In this document: one piece after another, positions 23,889-30,778 of the stretch | Layout of the letters: every line of letters begins with the position of its first letter | Position numbering within the stretch: position 1 is the stretch's first letter | Position numbers and translations under genes: made by a program | The notes under the pieces: model-generated | Databases searched by the model: none | What the model was told of the DNA's origin: nothing | Seen by the model: only the letters and a program-made list of their open reading frames with translations | Assembly (NCBI GenBank): GCA_910587235.1 | Contig: CAJUKD010000028.1 | Location: 1 to 30,778 of the forward strand | Reading direction: 5' to 3' | DNA length: 30,778 nt | Source: an uncultured Muribaculaceae bacterium | GTDB lineage: Bacteria; Bacteroidota; Bacteroidia; Bacteroidales; Muribaculaceae

Positions 23889-25022
23889 TCAGTTCTTTGA
23901 TGATGTCGTATAGTGGCCGCCTGGAACAGGTATTATAAGGTCGTCCATTTCCATCTCGAACAGAATAGAACTGAGGCGCGAATAGGGCAGGCCGAGCGCT
24001 ACGCACATTTCGTTGACTGTTGCTTCCGGTCGTTTTTTTATCATGTCAAGCACAGCCTGTTGCTCTTCGTTCAGTTCGAGTTTCATTTCGGTCTGGGTGC
24101 CTTCAGAGCTATGACGGGCTTGCCATCCGAGTGCGTCTATCAGATCTCCGGCATCGCGGAGCATAAGCGCGATATTGGATGCGATAAGAGCGTTGCATCC
24201 CCGGCTGTAGGTGTCGCTTACCCGTCCGGGCATTGCCATTACTTCGCGGTTATAGGCCGATGCCATGCGTGCAGTGGCAAGAGCGCCGCCTTTTATGTCG
24301 CTTTCGACCACTACGGTCACATCGGCCATGCCTGCGACTATGCGGTTTCTGGCAAGGAAGTTGCCGCGGTGTATGCTGTCGGAAGAGCAATATTCGGTGA
24401 TAAGTGCGCCGCCTTCACGTATGATTTGTGTGGCGGTGGCGCGGTGGTCGGCAGGGTAGAGCGTGTTCAGCCCATGAGCTAGTACGGCGACAGTAGGTAC
24501 TTTTTCTGCGAGTGCGGCGCGATGGGCGGTCACATCAATGCCATAAGCCAGACCGCTGACAATTAACAAGTTTTTCGGACCGAGCGCTGATGCGAGGTCT
24601 TTTACAAGACGAGTTGTGAAATCCATCCCATAGGCTGTCGCATGTCGGGTGCCGACTATCGATATCACGTGGGGGCTGTCGAGTTGCGCTTCGCCGAGGG
24701 TGTATAGCATTGCAGGAGCGTCGTCGCATTCACGCAAGCGTTGCGGATATCCGTCTTTGTCGGCAAAGACGGCGCGTATCTTGTTGTCGTTGACGAATGC
24801 GGTTTCCATTTCTGCATTCCGAAGGCAGGCGTCACGTCGCGCGCTGTCAAAGAATGTCGCTTTGATGCCTGTAATGGCCGAAAGTGTGGAGGCCTCACGG
24901 CAAAAGAACATTTCCGGTGAAATACCCCGTGCCGAGAACTGGGCGACTGTACCGCGTGTCATGTTGCGGTAAGATGCCATGGCTATCTGATATGTCAGTT
25001 CTTCATCGGGTTTCATCGGCAT
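23889..25022 (-). CDS. dprA: DNA-processing protein DprA
   Basis: A 377-residue protein that loads RecA on incoming single-stranded DNA during natural transformation. The Rossmann core is at about 115-300: ISIVGTRHATAYG, LIVSGLAYGIDVTAHRAAL, TVAVLAHGLNTLYPADH, GNFLARNRIVAGMADVTVVVES. A helical N-terminal domain precedes it and a C-terminal winged helix follows (EEQQAVLDMIKKRPEATVNEMCVALGLPYSRLSSILFEMEM). It starts 9 bases after the thioesterase stop, so the two share a message. DprA is also common in bacteria not known to be competent. Confidence 0.96.
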   Translation of the reverse strand: MPMKPDEELTYQIAMASYRNMTRGTVAQFSARGISPEMFFCREASTLSAITGIKATFFDSARRDACLRNAEMETAFVNDNKIRAVFADKDGYPQRLRECDDAPAMLYTLGEAQLDSPHVISIVGTRHATAYGMDFTTRLVKDLASALGPKNLLIVSGLAYGIDVTAHRAALAEKVPTVAVLAHGLNTLYPADHRATATQIIREGGALITEYCSSDSIHRGNFLARNRIVAGMADVTVVVESDIKGGALATARMASAYNREVMAMPGRVSDTYSRGCNALIASNIALMLRDAGDLIDALGWQARHSSEGTQTEMKLELNEEQQAVLDMIKKRPEATVNEMCVALGLPYSRLSSILFEMEMDDLIIPVPGGHYTTSSKN

Positions 25023-25031
25023 TGGCAGGTG

Positions 25032-25445
25032 TTATTGGAGAAAGCGGCTGAACGCGCGGGCGAGAACTTCGCCGCGTGTCAGACGTCCGTTTTCCAGACA
25101 TGCCACCTCGACGCGGGCGCGTACGACGGGCAGTCCCTCCGGGGTAAAGATATCCTGGATGAAAACGAACAGAGGTCCTTTGCGAGTAAGCTTCAGTTTG
25201 CTTACCATGCTCTGTCCCAGGCCGAGCGGATGCTTGTAGTCGATTTCCACACGGGAAAGAACCGGATATATGCCGTCGGCGTGCATGCGGGCGAACGACA
25301 GACCCGCCCATTCACAGAATTCGTGGCGTGTCACTTCCAGATAATGAAGATAGTTGGCATTGTTGACAATCCCTTCGGCGTCGACTTCATAGTCACGCAC
25401 TTTCATCGGAAGTTCGAATATGTAATTATCGTCTGTATGGTTCAT
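25032..25445 (-). CDS. Hotdog-fold acyl-CoA thioesterase (YbgC/FadM-like)
   Basis: The 137-residue protein has the 4HBT signature VRDYEVDAEGIVNNANYLHYLE near 16-37, with Asp22 in the place of the catalytic Asp. The family hydrolyses acyl-CoA or acyl-ACP thioesters in the cytoplasm; the natural substrate is unknown. It is the first gene of the transcript with dprA and starts just after its own promoter. Confidence 0.88.
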   Translation of the reverse strand: MNHTDDNYIFELPMKVRDYEVDAEGIVNNANYLHYLEVTRHEFCEWAGLSFARMHADGIYPVLSRVEIDYKHPLGLGQSMVSKLKLTRKGPLFVFIQDIFTPEGLPVVRARVEVACLENGRLTRGEVLARAFSRFLQ

Positions 25446-25452
25446 CGTTCTG

Positions 25453-25483
25453 CAAAAATAACGAAAAAAATCAGTTCGCCAAA
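25453..25483 (-). promoter_or_regulatory. Promoter of the thioesterase-dprA operon
   Basis: On the minus strand TTTG (25483-25480), 19 bases, then TATTTTTG (25460-25453). The start point would be near 25447, so the message is nearly leaderless before the ATG at 25445. It is divergent from the wecC promoter. Confidence 0.65.
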
Positions 25484-25514
25484 AAAGCTCTTGCTGACGA
25501 ATTTCCGCATGCCG

Positions 25515-25546
25515 TGTGGCCTTTTAAAAAAAAATAGCTATCTTTG
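25515..25546 (+). promoter_or_regulatory. Promoter of the wecC-wecG-wecB operon
   Basis: A perfect -7 box TATCTTTG at 25539-25546 lies 20 bases after TGTG (25515-25518), a 3-of-4 match to TTTG. Transcription near 25552 begins after the ATG at 25549, so translation of wecC should start at the next in-frame ATG, 25581. Confidence 0.68.
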
Positions 25547-25580
25547 CATGTCTAACGACACGAACGTTGTACATCTTAAT

Positions 25581-26786
25581 ATGAAAGCATGTTTTATGGG
25601 CTTGGGCTATATTGGCCTGCCTACAGCAATAATAGCTGCCATGAATGGCGTGAGGGTGACAGGCGTCGATATCAATCCGTCGGTTGTCGAGAAAACCAAC
25701 GCCGGGCAGTTGCATATAGTGGAACCCGGTTTGAGCGATCTGTTGAATCAGGTTATCGCTTCCGGAGCTTTGAAAGCATCGCTGACGCCTGAAGTCAGCG
25801 ACGCTTATTTCATTGTCGTGCCTACGCCGTTCAAAGGCAATCACGAGCCGGATGTTTCTTTTGTGGAATCGGCTACGCGTTCCGTTATACCATTTCTCAA
25901 GGAAGGCGATCTCTATGTGATTGAGTCGACATCGCCGGTAGGCACTACCGAAATCATGGCTAATTTTATTTTCCGTGAACGTCCGGAGCTGGAAGGCAAG
26001 ATATACATAGCGTATTGTCCCGAACGGGTTCTGCCGGGCAATGTCATATATGAGTTGATTCATAACGATCGTGTCATAGGCGGTATCAATCCGGAATCGA
26101 CAGAGAAAGCCCGTGAATTTTATTCTAAATTCGTTCAGGGCGAACTTCATTCCACCAATGCCCGTACGGCTGAGATGTGCAAGCTTACCGAGAACTCTTC
26201 CCGCGACGTACAGATAGCGTTTGCCAATGAACTGTCGTTTATATGTGACCGTGCGGGAATCAATGTCTGGGAGCTTATAGATTTGGCCAACAAGCATCCG
26301 CGAGTGAATATTCTTCAACCCGGTTGTGGGGTCGGGGGGCATTGTATTGCAGTTGATCCCTATTTCATAACAAATGCTTATCCTAAAGAAGCGCGGCTTA
26401 TAGCCGATGCCCGTGCCGTAAACAATTACAAGGCGGACTGGTGTGCTGAAAAAGTTGTCAACGCAATGTTGCGCTTCGAGGTCGAAAACGGCCGTAAGCC
26501 TGTTGTGGCTATGATGGGCGTGGCATTCAAGCCTGATATCGACGATCTGCGCGAGAGTCCGGCGAAATATATCATAAGTAAGGTGATGGTATCCTGCAAC
26601 AATGCCCGTATACTTGTGGTTGAACCTAATGTGGCGGAACATCACGTGTTCAAGCTCACCCCCTACCGTCAGGCCTATGCCGAAGCCGATATAGTGGTGT
26701 TCCTGACTGCACATACGCCTTTCAAATCACTTCCGTGGTCAGAGGATAAGAAAATACTCGATTTTTGCGGAATATTTCGCCGCTGA
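25581..26786 (+). CDS. wecC: UDP-N-acetyl-D-mannosamine dehydrogenase
   Basis: The enzyme oxidises UDP-ManNAc twice with NAD+ to UDP-ManNAc uronic acid. From ATG 25581 it has 401 residues. The NAD loop FMGLGYIGLP is at 5-14, catalytic Lys203 lies in KLTEN, the thiol Cys255 in GCGVGGHCIAVDP, and AFKPDIDDLRESPA belongs to the UDP-binding domain. The frame is open far upstream but that part overlaps the thioesterase on the other strand, and the promoter excludes it. UDP-glucose or UDP-GalNAc dehydrogenases are relatives, but the pairing with wecB and wecG makes UDP-ManNAc the likely substrate. Confidence 0.93.
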   Translation: MKACFMGLGYIGLPTAIIAAMNGVRVTGVDINPSVVEKTNAGQLHIVEPGLSDLLNQVIASGALKASLTPEVSDAYFIVVPTPFKGNHEPDVSFVESATRSVIPFLKEGDLYVIESTSPVGTTEIMANFIFRERPELEGKIYIAYCPERVLPGNVIYELIHNDRVIGGINPESTEKAREFYSKFVQGELHSTNARTAEMCKLTENSSRDVQIAFANELSFICDRAGINVWELIDLANKHPRVNILQPGCGVGGHCIAVDPYFITNAYPKEARLIADARAVNNYKADWCAEKVVNAMLRFEVENGRKPVVAMMGVAFKPDIDDLRESPAKYIISKVMVSCNNARILVVEPNVAEHHVFKLTPYRQAYAEADIVVFLTAHTPFKSLPWSEDKKILDFCGIFRR

Positions 26787-26848
26787 AAGCGGTATGACGG
26801 CAGCCTCGTAGAGGATGGCGCCTGTCTGTTTTTACATAAACCATTATT

Positions 26849-27571
26849 ATGACTTATACCGCATCTGCATGTCCCGAAAGGGTTGATCTTAAAGGTGTAA
26901 AGGTTTATCCTTTCGCATCGGCCGACGCCCTTATCGATTATGCCGATAGCAAAAAGGGTATTCTCGTGGCTGTTAACGCAGAGAAAATACTGAATGCCAC
27001 AGATCAGACCCGCGATATAATTAATTCGAACATAGCCTATTGCGATGGATCCGGAGCCGTGCTTGCCGCACGTCAGAAAGGAGCCTTGTCCGCAAACAAG
27101 ATTGCGGGTTGCGAGCTTTGGCTAAAAATTATAGGACGCTATCATTCTCAGAAATCTTTTTATATAATCGGCGCTTCTCCTGAAGTCAACGCTGCTACGG
27201 TATCGAAACTCAGGGACGAGTTCCCTGATATAAATATAGTCGGATATCGCGACGGCTTTCTGAATGATTCCGCTGAACGCGAAGCTCTTATCGCCGATGT
27301 GGCTGCAAAACGTCCCGATGTGGTTTTTGTGGCTATGGGATCACCACGGCAGGAAATACTGATGTCGGAGATGTTTGCGCGTCACCGTGCGATATATCAG
27401 GGGCTTGGTGGCAGCTTTGATGTCTATACCGGCAATGTCAGGCGTGCGCCAAAGTGGTGGATTGACCACAATCTTGAATTCGCATATCGTCTTATCAGGC
27501 AGCCTAAAAGAATTTCCCGCAATATAAAGTTTGTGAAATTCGCATGGTGGTTGCTTTTACGCCGTTTTTAA
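26849..27571 (+). CDS. wecG: WecG/TagA-family glycosyltransferase (GT26)
   Basis: The 240-residue transferase is of the WecG/TagA/CpsF family, which adds N-acetylmannosamine or its uronic acid to undecaprenyl-PP-GlcNAc on the inner face of the membrane. Typical stretches are VNAEKILNA near 42-50, YCDGSGAVLAARQKG near 63-77, VAMGSPRQEILM near 160-171, and GLGGSFDVYTGNVRRAPKWW near 185-204. The C-terminal basic and hydrophobic tail probably binds the membrane. Between wecC and wecB it should use UDP-ManNAcA, as in enterobacterial common antigen, not UDP-ManNAc as in teichoic acid. Confidence 0.92.
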   Translation: MTYTASACPERVDLKGVKVYPFASADALIDYADSKKGILVAVNAEKILNATDQTRDIINSNIAYCDGSGAVLAARQKGALSANKIAGCELWLKIIGRYHSQKSFYIIGASPEVNAATVSKLRDEFPDINIVGYRDGFLNDSAEREALIADVAAKRPDVVFVAMGSPRQEILMSEMFARHRAIYQGLGGSFDVYTGNVRRAPKWWIDHNLEFAYRLIRQPKRISRNIKFVKFAWWLLLRRF

Positions 27572-27610
27572 ATTTTTATCATTCTAATACCCTCTACAAC
27601 ACAGATTCAG

Positions 27611-28780
27611 ATGAAGAAAATAATGCTTATTTTCGGCACACGCCCCGAGGCCATAAAAATGGCCCCTCTTGTAAAAACTTTACAGGCTCGACCGGAGAGA
27701 TTCACTACAATCGTCGCTGTAACCGGACAGCATCGTCAGATGCTTGACCAGGTGTTGCATCTGTTCGACATTGTTCCTGACTATGATCTTGATATAATGA
27801 AGCAGGGGCAGGATCTTACCGATGTCACATGCCGCATCCTGACGGGAATGCGCGATGTGTTGGGCGAGGCAAAACCTGACGTGGTGCTTGTCCATGGCGA
27901 TACGTCGACTTCGACAGCTGCGGCGCTCAGCGCATTCTACGCTCATGTACCGGTTGGGCATGTCGAGGCCGGTTTGCGTACCGGTGATATATATTCCCCG
28001 TGGCCAGAGGAGATGAATCGTCGAATGACAGGACGTATAGCGACATATCATTTCTCTCCGACCGAAACCAGTCGTGATAATCTTTTACGCGAGAATGTTG
28101 ACGGACGTTTTATATCAGTAACCGGTAATACTGTTATTGACGCGCTCCACATGGTGGTGGACAAAATAGACGGCGATTCATGCCTGGAAAGTAGTATATG
28201 TGACGGCCTTGCCGCTGCCGGTTATGATCTTCGGACACGTCTTGCAGACGGAACCCGTCGTCTGGTGCTTGTCACAGGGCATCGTCGGGAAAATTTTGGA
28301 ACCGGATTTCTCAATATCTGCAATGCGATAAAGGATCTGGCTGCAAAGTATCCCGAGGTCGATTTCGTTTATCCCATGCACCTCAATCCGAACGTGCGTC
28401 GTCCGATTGCGGAGGTGTTCTCCGATATAGAGCATGCCAATGTGTTTTTTATAGAACCTCTTGAGTATCTGCCATTTGTTTACATGATGAAGCGAAGCTA
28501 TCTTATAATTACCGATAGTGGAGGCATACAGGAGGAAGCGCCGTCGCTTGGCAAGCCTGTTCTTGTTATGCGCGATGTTACAGAGCGTCCTGAGGCTCTT
28601 GAGGCCGGAACTATAAGGCTGGTGGGAACAGACCGGGATAAGATTTTCAATGAGGCGTCGCATTTCCTCGACGATAAAAAATATTACGAGGATAATTCGC
28701 TTATAGCCAATCCTTATGGCGACGGTCAGGCTTGCAGCCGCATAGCCGATGTCCTTGATTCGATTCCGATGGGTTCTTAA
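27611..28780 (+). CDS. wecB: UDP-N-acetylglucosamine 2-epimerase (non-hydrolysing)
   Basis: The 389-residue cytoplasmic enzyme converts UDP-GlcNAc to UDP-ManNAc, the substrate of WecC. The N-terminus IFGTRPEAIKMAPLV, the VHGDTSTSTAAALSAF stretch, GHVEAGLRTGDIYSPWPEEMNR with its catalytic acids, TGHRRENFG, and TDSGGIQEEAPSLGKPVLVMRDVTERPE are all family hallmarks. It is the last gene of the operon, 39 bases after wecG. Its stop overlaps the stop of the convergent HD-domain gene by three to four bases, and no terminator stands between. Confidence 0.96.
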   Translation: MKKIMLIFGTRPEAIKMAPLVKTLQARPERFTTIVAVTGQHRQMLDQVLHLFDIVPDYDLDIMKQGQDLTDVTCRILTGMRDVLGEAKPDVVLVHGDTSTSTAAALSAFYAHVPVGHVEAGLRTGDIYSPWPEEMNRRMTGRIATYHFSPTETSRDNLLRENVDGRFISVTGNTVIDALHMVVDKIDGDSCLESSICDGLAAAGYDLRTRLADGTRRLVLVTGHRRENFGTGFLNICNAIKDLAAKYPEVDFVYPMHLNPNVRRPIAEVFSDIEHANVFFIEPLEYLPFVYMMKRSYLIITDSGGIQEEAPSLGKPVLVMRDVTERPEALEAGTIRLVGTDRDKIFNEASHFLDDKKYYEDNSLIANPYGDGQACSRIADVLDSIPMGS

Positions 28781-29334
28781 ACTTCTCCGAATTCATTCAC
28801 CAGCGCTTCGAAGCGTCTGGCTACAGCCTCGCCCAACCGCGCCATTGAGGCGCGCACGCGCTTGAGGCTTTTCTTTTGCATGTCGCCGCTTTTTGAGTAA
28901 AAACAGTCGGCATAACAGATAAGGCGTTCCAGTGTTGTCTGAGGCATGTAGTCGCGTGTCGGGTCAAGCGGAAGTTGCTGGGCGATTATGTCGTCGGCGG
29001 TCAGTCCGGCTCCGGTATGTCGTTCGGCCACACGAGCCAGATATTCGTCGACGCCGTCGCTTCGCAGTAGGTCGGCGCCGACGATTCCGTGCCGCATATA
29101 CGGTTCTGTTCCGTGGCAGTCAAGTGCGGGAGCGTCGGTAAATATTATCCCGATGTCGTGAAGCATGGCTGCTGCCTCTATAGAATCCGGGGCAATTTCA
29201 AGCTGTCGTTCGGCGTTTATTCTCAGGGCAAGATCTCTTACTTGTCCTGAGTGTGTCAATAAAATCCCGCGGACAATGCTGTCCGCGGGATAATATTTAT
29301 CGATTTCTGTCTTATAGTCAGGTTTGCCGGCCAT
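28777..29334 (-). CDS. HD-domain phosphohydrolase-like protein
   Basis: The 185-residue protein has the HD fold with all metal ligands: His28 (LTHSGQV), His59-Asp60 (AMLHDIGI), His82 (RHGIVGADLL) and His106 (AERHTGAG), so it is probably an active metal-dependent phosphohydrolase. Substrate unknown. It belongs to a small uncharacterised group of short HDIG proteins. It begins 11 bases after the ilvE stop and would be the second gene of that transcript. A strong hairpin lies inside its first 25 codons (29264-29291). Confidence 0.85.
   Translation of the reverse strand: MAGKPDYKTEIDKYYPADSIVRGILLTHSGQVRDLALRINAERQLEIAPDSIEAAAMLHDIGIIFTDAPALDCHGTEPYMRHGIVGADLLRSDGVDEYLARVAERHTGAGLTADDIIAQQLPLDPTRDYMPQTTLERLICYADCFYSKSGDMQKKSLKRVRASMARLGEAVARRFEALVNEFGEV
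29264..29291 (-). terminator. Terminator-like hairpin inside the HD-domain gene
   Basis: A perfect 11-bp GC-rich inverted repeat (arms 29264-29274 and 29281-29291, six-base loop) is followed, on the minus strand, by TTTTATTG. It lies within codons 15-24 of the HD gene and about 55 bases after the ilvE stop, where an ilvE terminator would be expected. It may attenuate the downstream gene. Confidence 0.5.
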
Positions 29335-29345
29335 AAGTTTCGTGC

Positions 29346-30368
29346 TTATTCTACAATGGTGTTCCAGTTGTGGGTATCTTCCTCTTCACCGAGTCGGATA
29401 GCATTCAGCTTATTGTAAAGAATCGTGCTGATTTTGCCGGGTTTCCCGTCTTTTGCGATAATGAACTTCTCGCCGGTGTCGAGGTCGTCGATTTCGCCTA
29501 TGGGAGATATTACAGCTGCGGTGCCGCATGCGCCGGCTTCAGTGATTTCCCGAAGTTCATCAACAGTTATATGTCGGCATTCCACTTCGATGCCAAGATC
29601 TTTGGCCAATGTCTGCAATGACATGTTGGTTACTGAAGGCAGAATGGAATCCGAAGCCGGAGTGATGTATTTGCCGTCTTTGATGGCGAAGAAGTTGGCG
29701 GGACCGCACTCGTCGAGGTATTTCTTTTCTTTGGGGTCGAGATATAGTACGGCAGAATAACCCAGATCATGAGCCTTAACTCCTGCCGACAGCGATGCGG
29801 CGTAGTTGCCGCCTGTTTTCCAGCGGCCGGTGCCTCGAGGCGCGACGCGGTCGTATTCACGCATTATGCAGATCTTTGTGTTCTGGAAGCCGCCTTTGAA
29901 ATATGGGCCTACCGGTGTGACGAATACTATGAACTGGTATTCGTCGGCCGGTTTCACGCCTACGCGCGCGCTTGTTCCTATTTCAATAGGGCGCAAGTAT
30001 AACGATGCCCCGGAGCCGTATGGCGGTATAAAACGTTCGTTGAGTTTGACTACCTTTATGCACATCTCTTTGAATAATTCCAAGGGGATGGGTTCCATCA
30101 TGATGCCCTTGGCTGATTCTCTCATACGGCGGGCATTGTCTTCGAGGCGGAAAATGCGGATTTTGCCGTCTTTGCCGCGAAAAGCCTTCAGACCCTCGAA
30201 GATTTCCTGACCATAATGCAATGCCGTGGCGGCCATGTGCATGTTTATGGTTTCGGATTGGCTCACCTCGATAGGCCCCCACTTTCCGTCGCTGAAAGTG
30301 CAACGTACATTGTAATCGGTAGGGTAGTAGCCGAAGGGGAGTTTGCCCCAGTCAATTTCGTTATCCAT
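29346..30368 (-). CDS. ilvE: Branched-chain amino acid aminotransferase
   Basis: A 340-residue PLP enzyme of fold type IV that transfers amino groups between glutamate and the 2-oxo acids of Leu, Ile and Val. The PLP lysine is Lys184 in GTGRWKTGGNYAAS. YGQEIFEGLKAFRGKDGKIRIFRLEDNARRM near 52-82 and EAGACGTAAVISPI are typical of the larger, eukaryote-like BCAT subgroup common in Bacteroidetes. It has its own promoter and is followed closely by the HD-domain gene. Confidence 0.95.
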   Translation of the reverse strand: MDNEIDWGKLPFGYYPTDYNVRCTFSDGKWGPIEVSQSETINMHMAATALHYGQEIFEGLKAFRGKDGKIRIFRLEDNARRMRESAKGIMMEPIPLELFKEMCIKVVKLNERFIPPYGSGASLYLRPIEIGTSARVGVKPADEYQFIVFVTPVGPYFKGGFQNTKICIMREYDRVAPRGTGRWKTGGNYAASLSAGVKAHDLGYSAVLYLDPKEKKYLDECGPANFFAIKDGKYITPASDSILPSVTNMSLQTLAKDLGIEVECRHITVDELREITEAGACGTAAVISPIGEIDDLDTGEKFIIAKDGKPGKISTILYNKLNAIRLGEEEDTHNWNTIVE

Positions 30369-30396
30369 TTCGATGATTTGTAGAATTAGTTCGATG

Positions 30397-30426
30397 CAAA
30401 TTTATACATTAATTGTGAATAACAAA
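30397..30426 (-). promoter_or_regulatory. Promoter of ilvE
   Basis: On the minus strand TTTG (30426-30423), 18 bases, then TAAATTTG (30404-30397), a perfect -7 box. The start point near 30391 leaves about 22 bases before the ATG at 30368. The spacer is two bases shorter than ideal. Confidence 0.68.
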
Positions 30427-30733
30427 GAAAAACACGATTAAAATGCTTTTATCAAGGTGAAAAATACACATAAGGAATGGAAATGTGCCAATATGCGCTT
30501 TTATTGATGCTATTTCCTCTTCTTTAATATTTATATAGGCTTAGATCACTTCTAAATTTTTTGTTGTCCGGAATTATGCTATGCGATTTTTTGTTTGTTT
30601 TGTGTGGATTGTCCTTGTTGAGCTGTTTTGGCGTATTTCTTTGGATTTTAGGGCTTTGTAGCAATATATTCGGGCTGTCTATTGTGAATGGATGTTAAAT
30701 ATATGTTTTTAAGCATAGATTTATATGAAAAAA
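30427..30733. other. AT-rich intergenic stretch without a convincing gene
   Basis: About 300 bases of T-rich sequence on the plus strand, clearly lower in G+C than the flanking genes. I see no RNA gene, repeat or family-supported reading frame. One 40-codon hydrophobic frame (30576-30698) is explained well enough by T-richness. Confidence 0.6.
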
Positions 30734-30765
30734 TTTGGATAATACGGAATGGAGGTGTAATTTTG
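30734..30765 (+). promoter_or_regulatory. Consensus promoter leaving the window to the right
   Basis: A perfect TTTG (30734-30737), exactly 20 bases, and a perfect TAATTTTG (30758-30765). The start point would be near 30772, so the gene it drives lies outside the window. Its perfect match suggests a highly expressed transcript. Confidence 0.8.
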
Positions 30766-30778
30766 CACTCGCTTTCGG

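Noticed and set aside
25029..25580. Long N-terminal extension of wecC
   Set aside because: It overlaps the thioesterase on the other strand and lies upstream of the likely transcription start; the NAD-binding motif begins right after ATG 25581.
25524..26714. 396-codon open frame opposite wecC
   Set aside because: Antisense shadow of a well-supported enzyme gene; no family features and no promoter.
26804..26814. Small hairpin CCTC-GTA-GAGG between wecC and wecG
   Set aside because: Only four base pairs and no T-run; too weak to call a terminator inside an operon.
30576..30698. 40-codon hydrophobic frame in the right intergenic stretch
   Set aside because: T-rich DNA readily gives Leu/Phe/Cys-rich frames; no promoter, no family hallmark, and G+C unlike the genes around it.

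Overview
The window looks like chromosomal DNA of a gut-type Bacteroidales bacterium, most likely near Muribaculaceae/Bacteroidaceae (inference). The reasons are the promoters, which repeatedly fit the Bacteroidetes -33 TTTG / -7 TAnnTTTG pattern with about 20 bases between; the near absence of Shine-Dalgarno sequences; and typical Bacteroidetes families: an M56 peptidase-TonB fusion, a Nudix-type AraR regulator, DUF1460, a CotH-like secreted protein and a Tgt without zinc cysteines. I saw no rRNA, tRNA, CRISPR array, insertion sequence or phage gene.

Layout. 1-4560: a membrane pyrophosphatase (hppA) ending in a long perfect hairpin, then a BlaI-type repressor and M56/TonB sensor pair behind a promoter carrying three evenly placed 18-bp dyads. 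4573-12087 (minus strand): a complete L-arabinose operon read galM, araT, araR, araD, araA, araB. It imports the sugar, interconverts its anomers, isomerises it, phosphorylates it and epimerises it to xylulose-5-phosphate, under its own Nudix-fold repressor. 12282-14259 (minus): a translationally coupled pair of secreted proteins, one CotH-like, with an intrinsic terminator. 14341-17443 (plus): the ribosomal/elongation operon rplM-rpsI-rpsB-tsf with a strong promoter, a structured leader and a terminator.

17441-20563 (plus): a 49-residue Pmp3/YqaE membrane peptide gene, a DUF1460 amidase, prmA, a small outer-membrane-type protein, and a separate LEA-like amphipathic-repeat protein. 20563-25445 (minus): lptF/G-type permease and tgt, then a uridine-phosphorylase-like gene, dprA and a hotdog thioesterase. 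25539-28780 (plus): wecC, wecG and wecB, a module for making UDP-ManNAcA and transferring it to an undecaprenyl-linked sugar, as in enterobacterial common antigen lipid II. 28777-30368 (minus): an HD-domain protein and ilvE. 30369-30778 is AT-rich, with no convincing gene and a near-perfect promoter at the right edge that fires out of the window.

Most of the window is ordinary housekeeping and sugar catabolism. The strongest second-look items are the triple-dyad operator of the BlaI/M56 pair, the residues suggesting a Na+,H+-pumping pyrophosphatase, the Tgt that has lost its three zinc cysteines, the AraR with a broken Nudix box, the LEA-like repeat protein, the wecCGB module, and a terminator-like hairpin inside the start of the HD-domain gene. 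I did not find a clearly novel multi-gene system.
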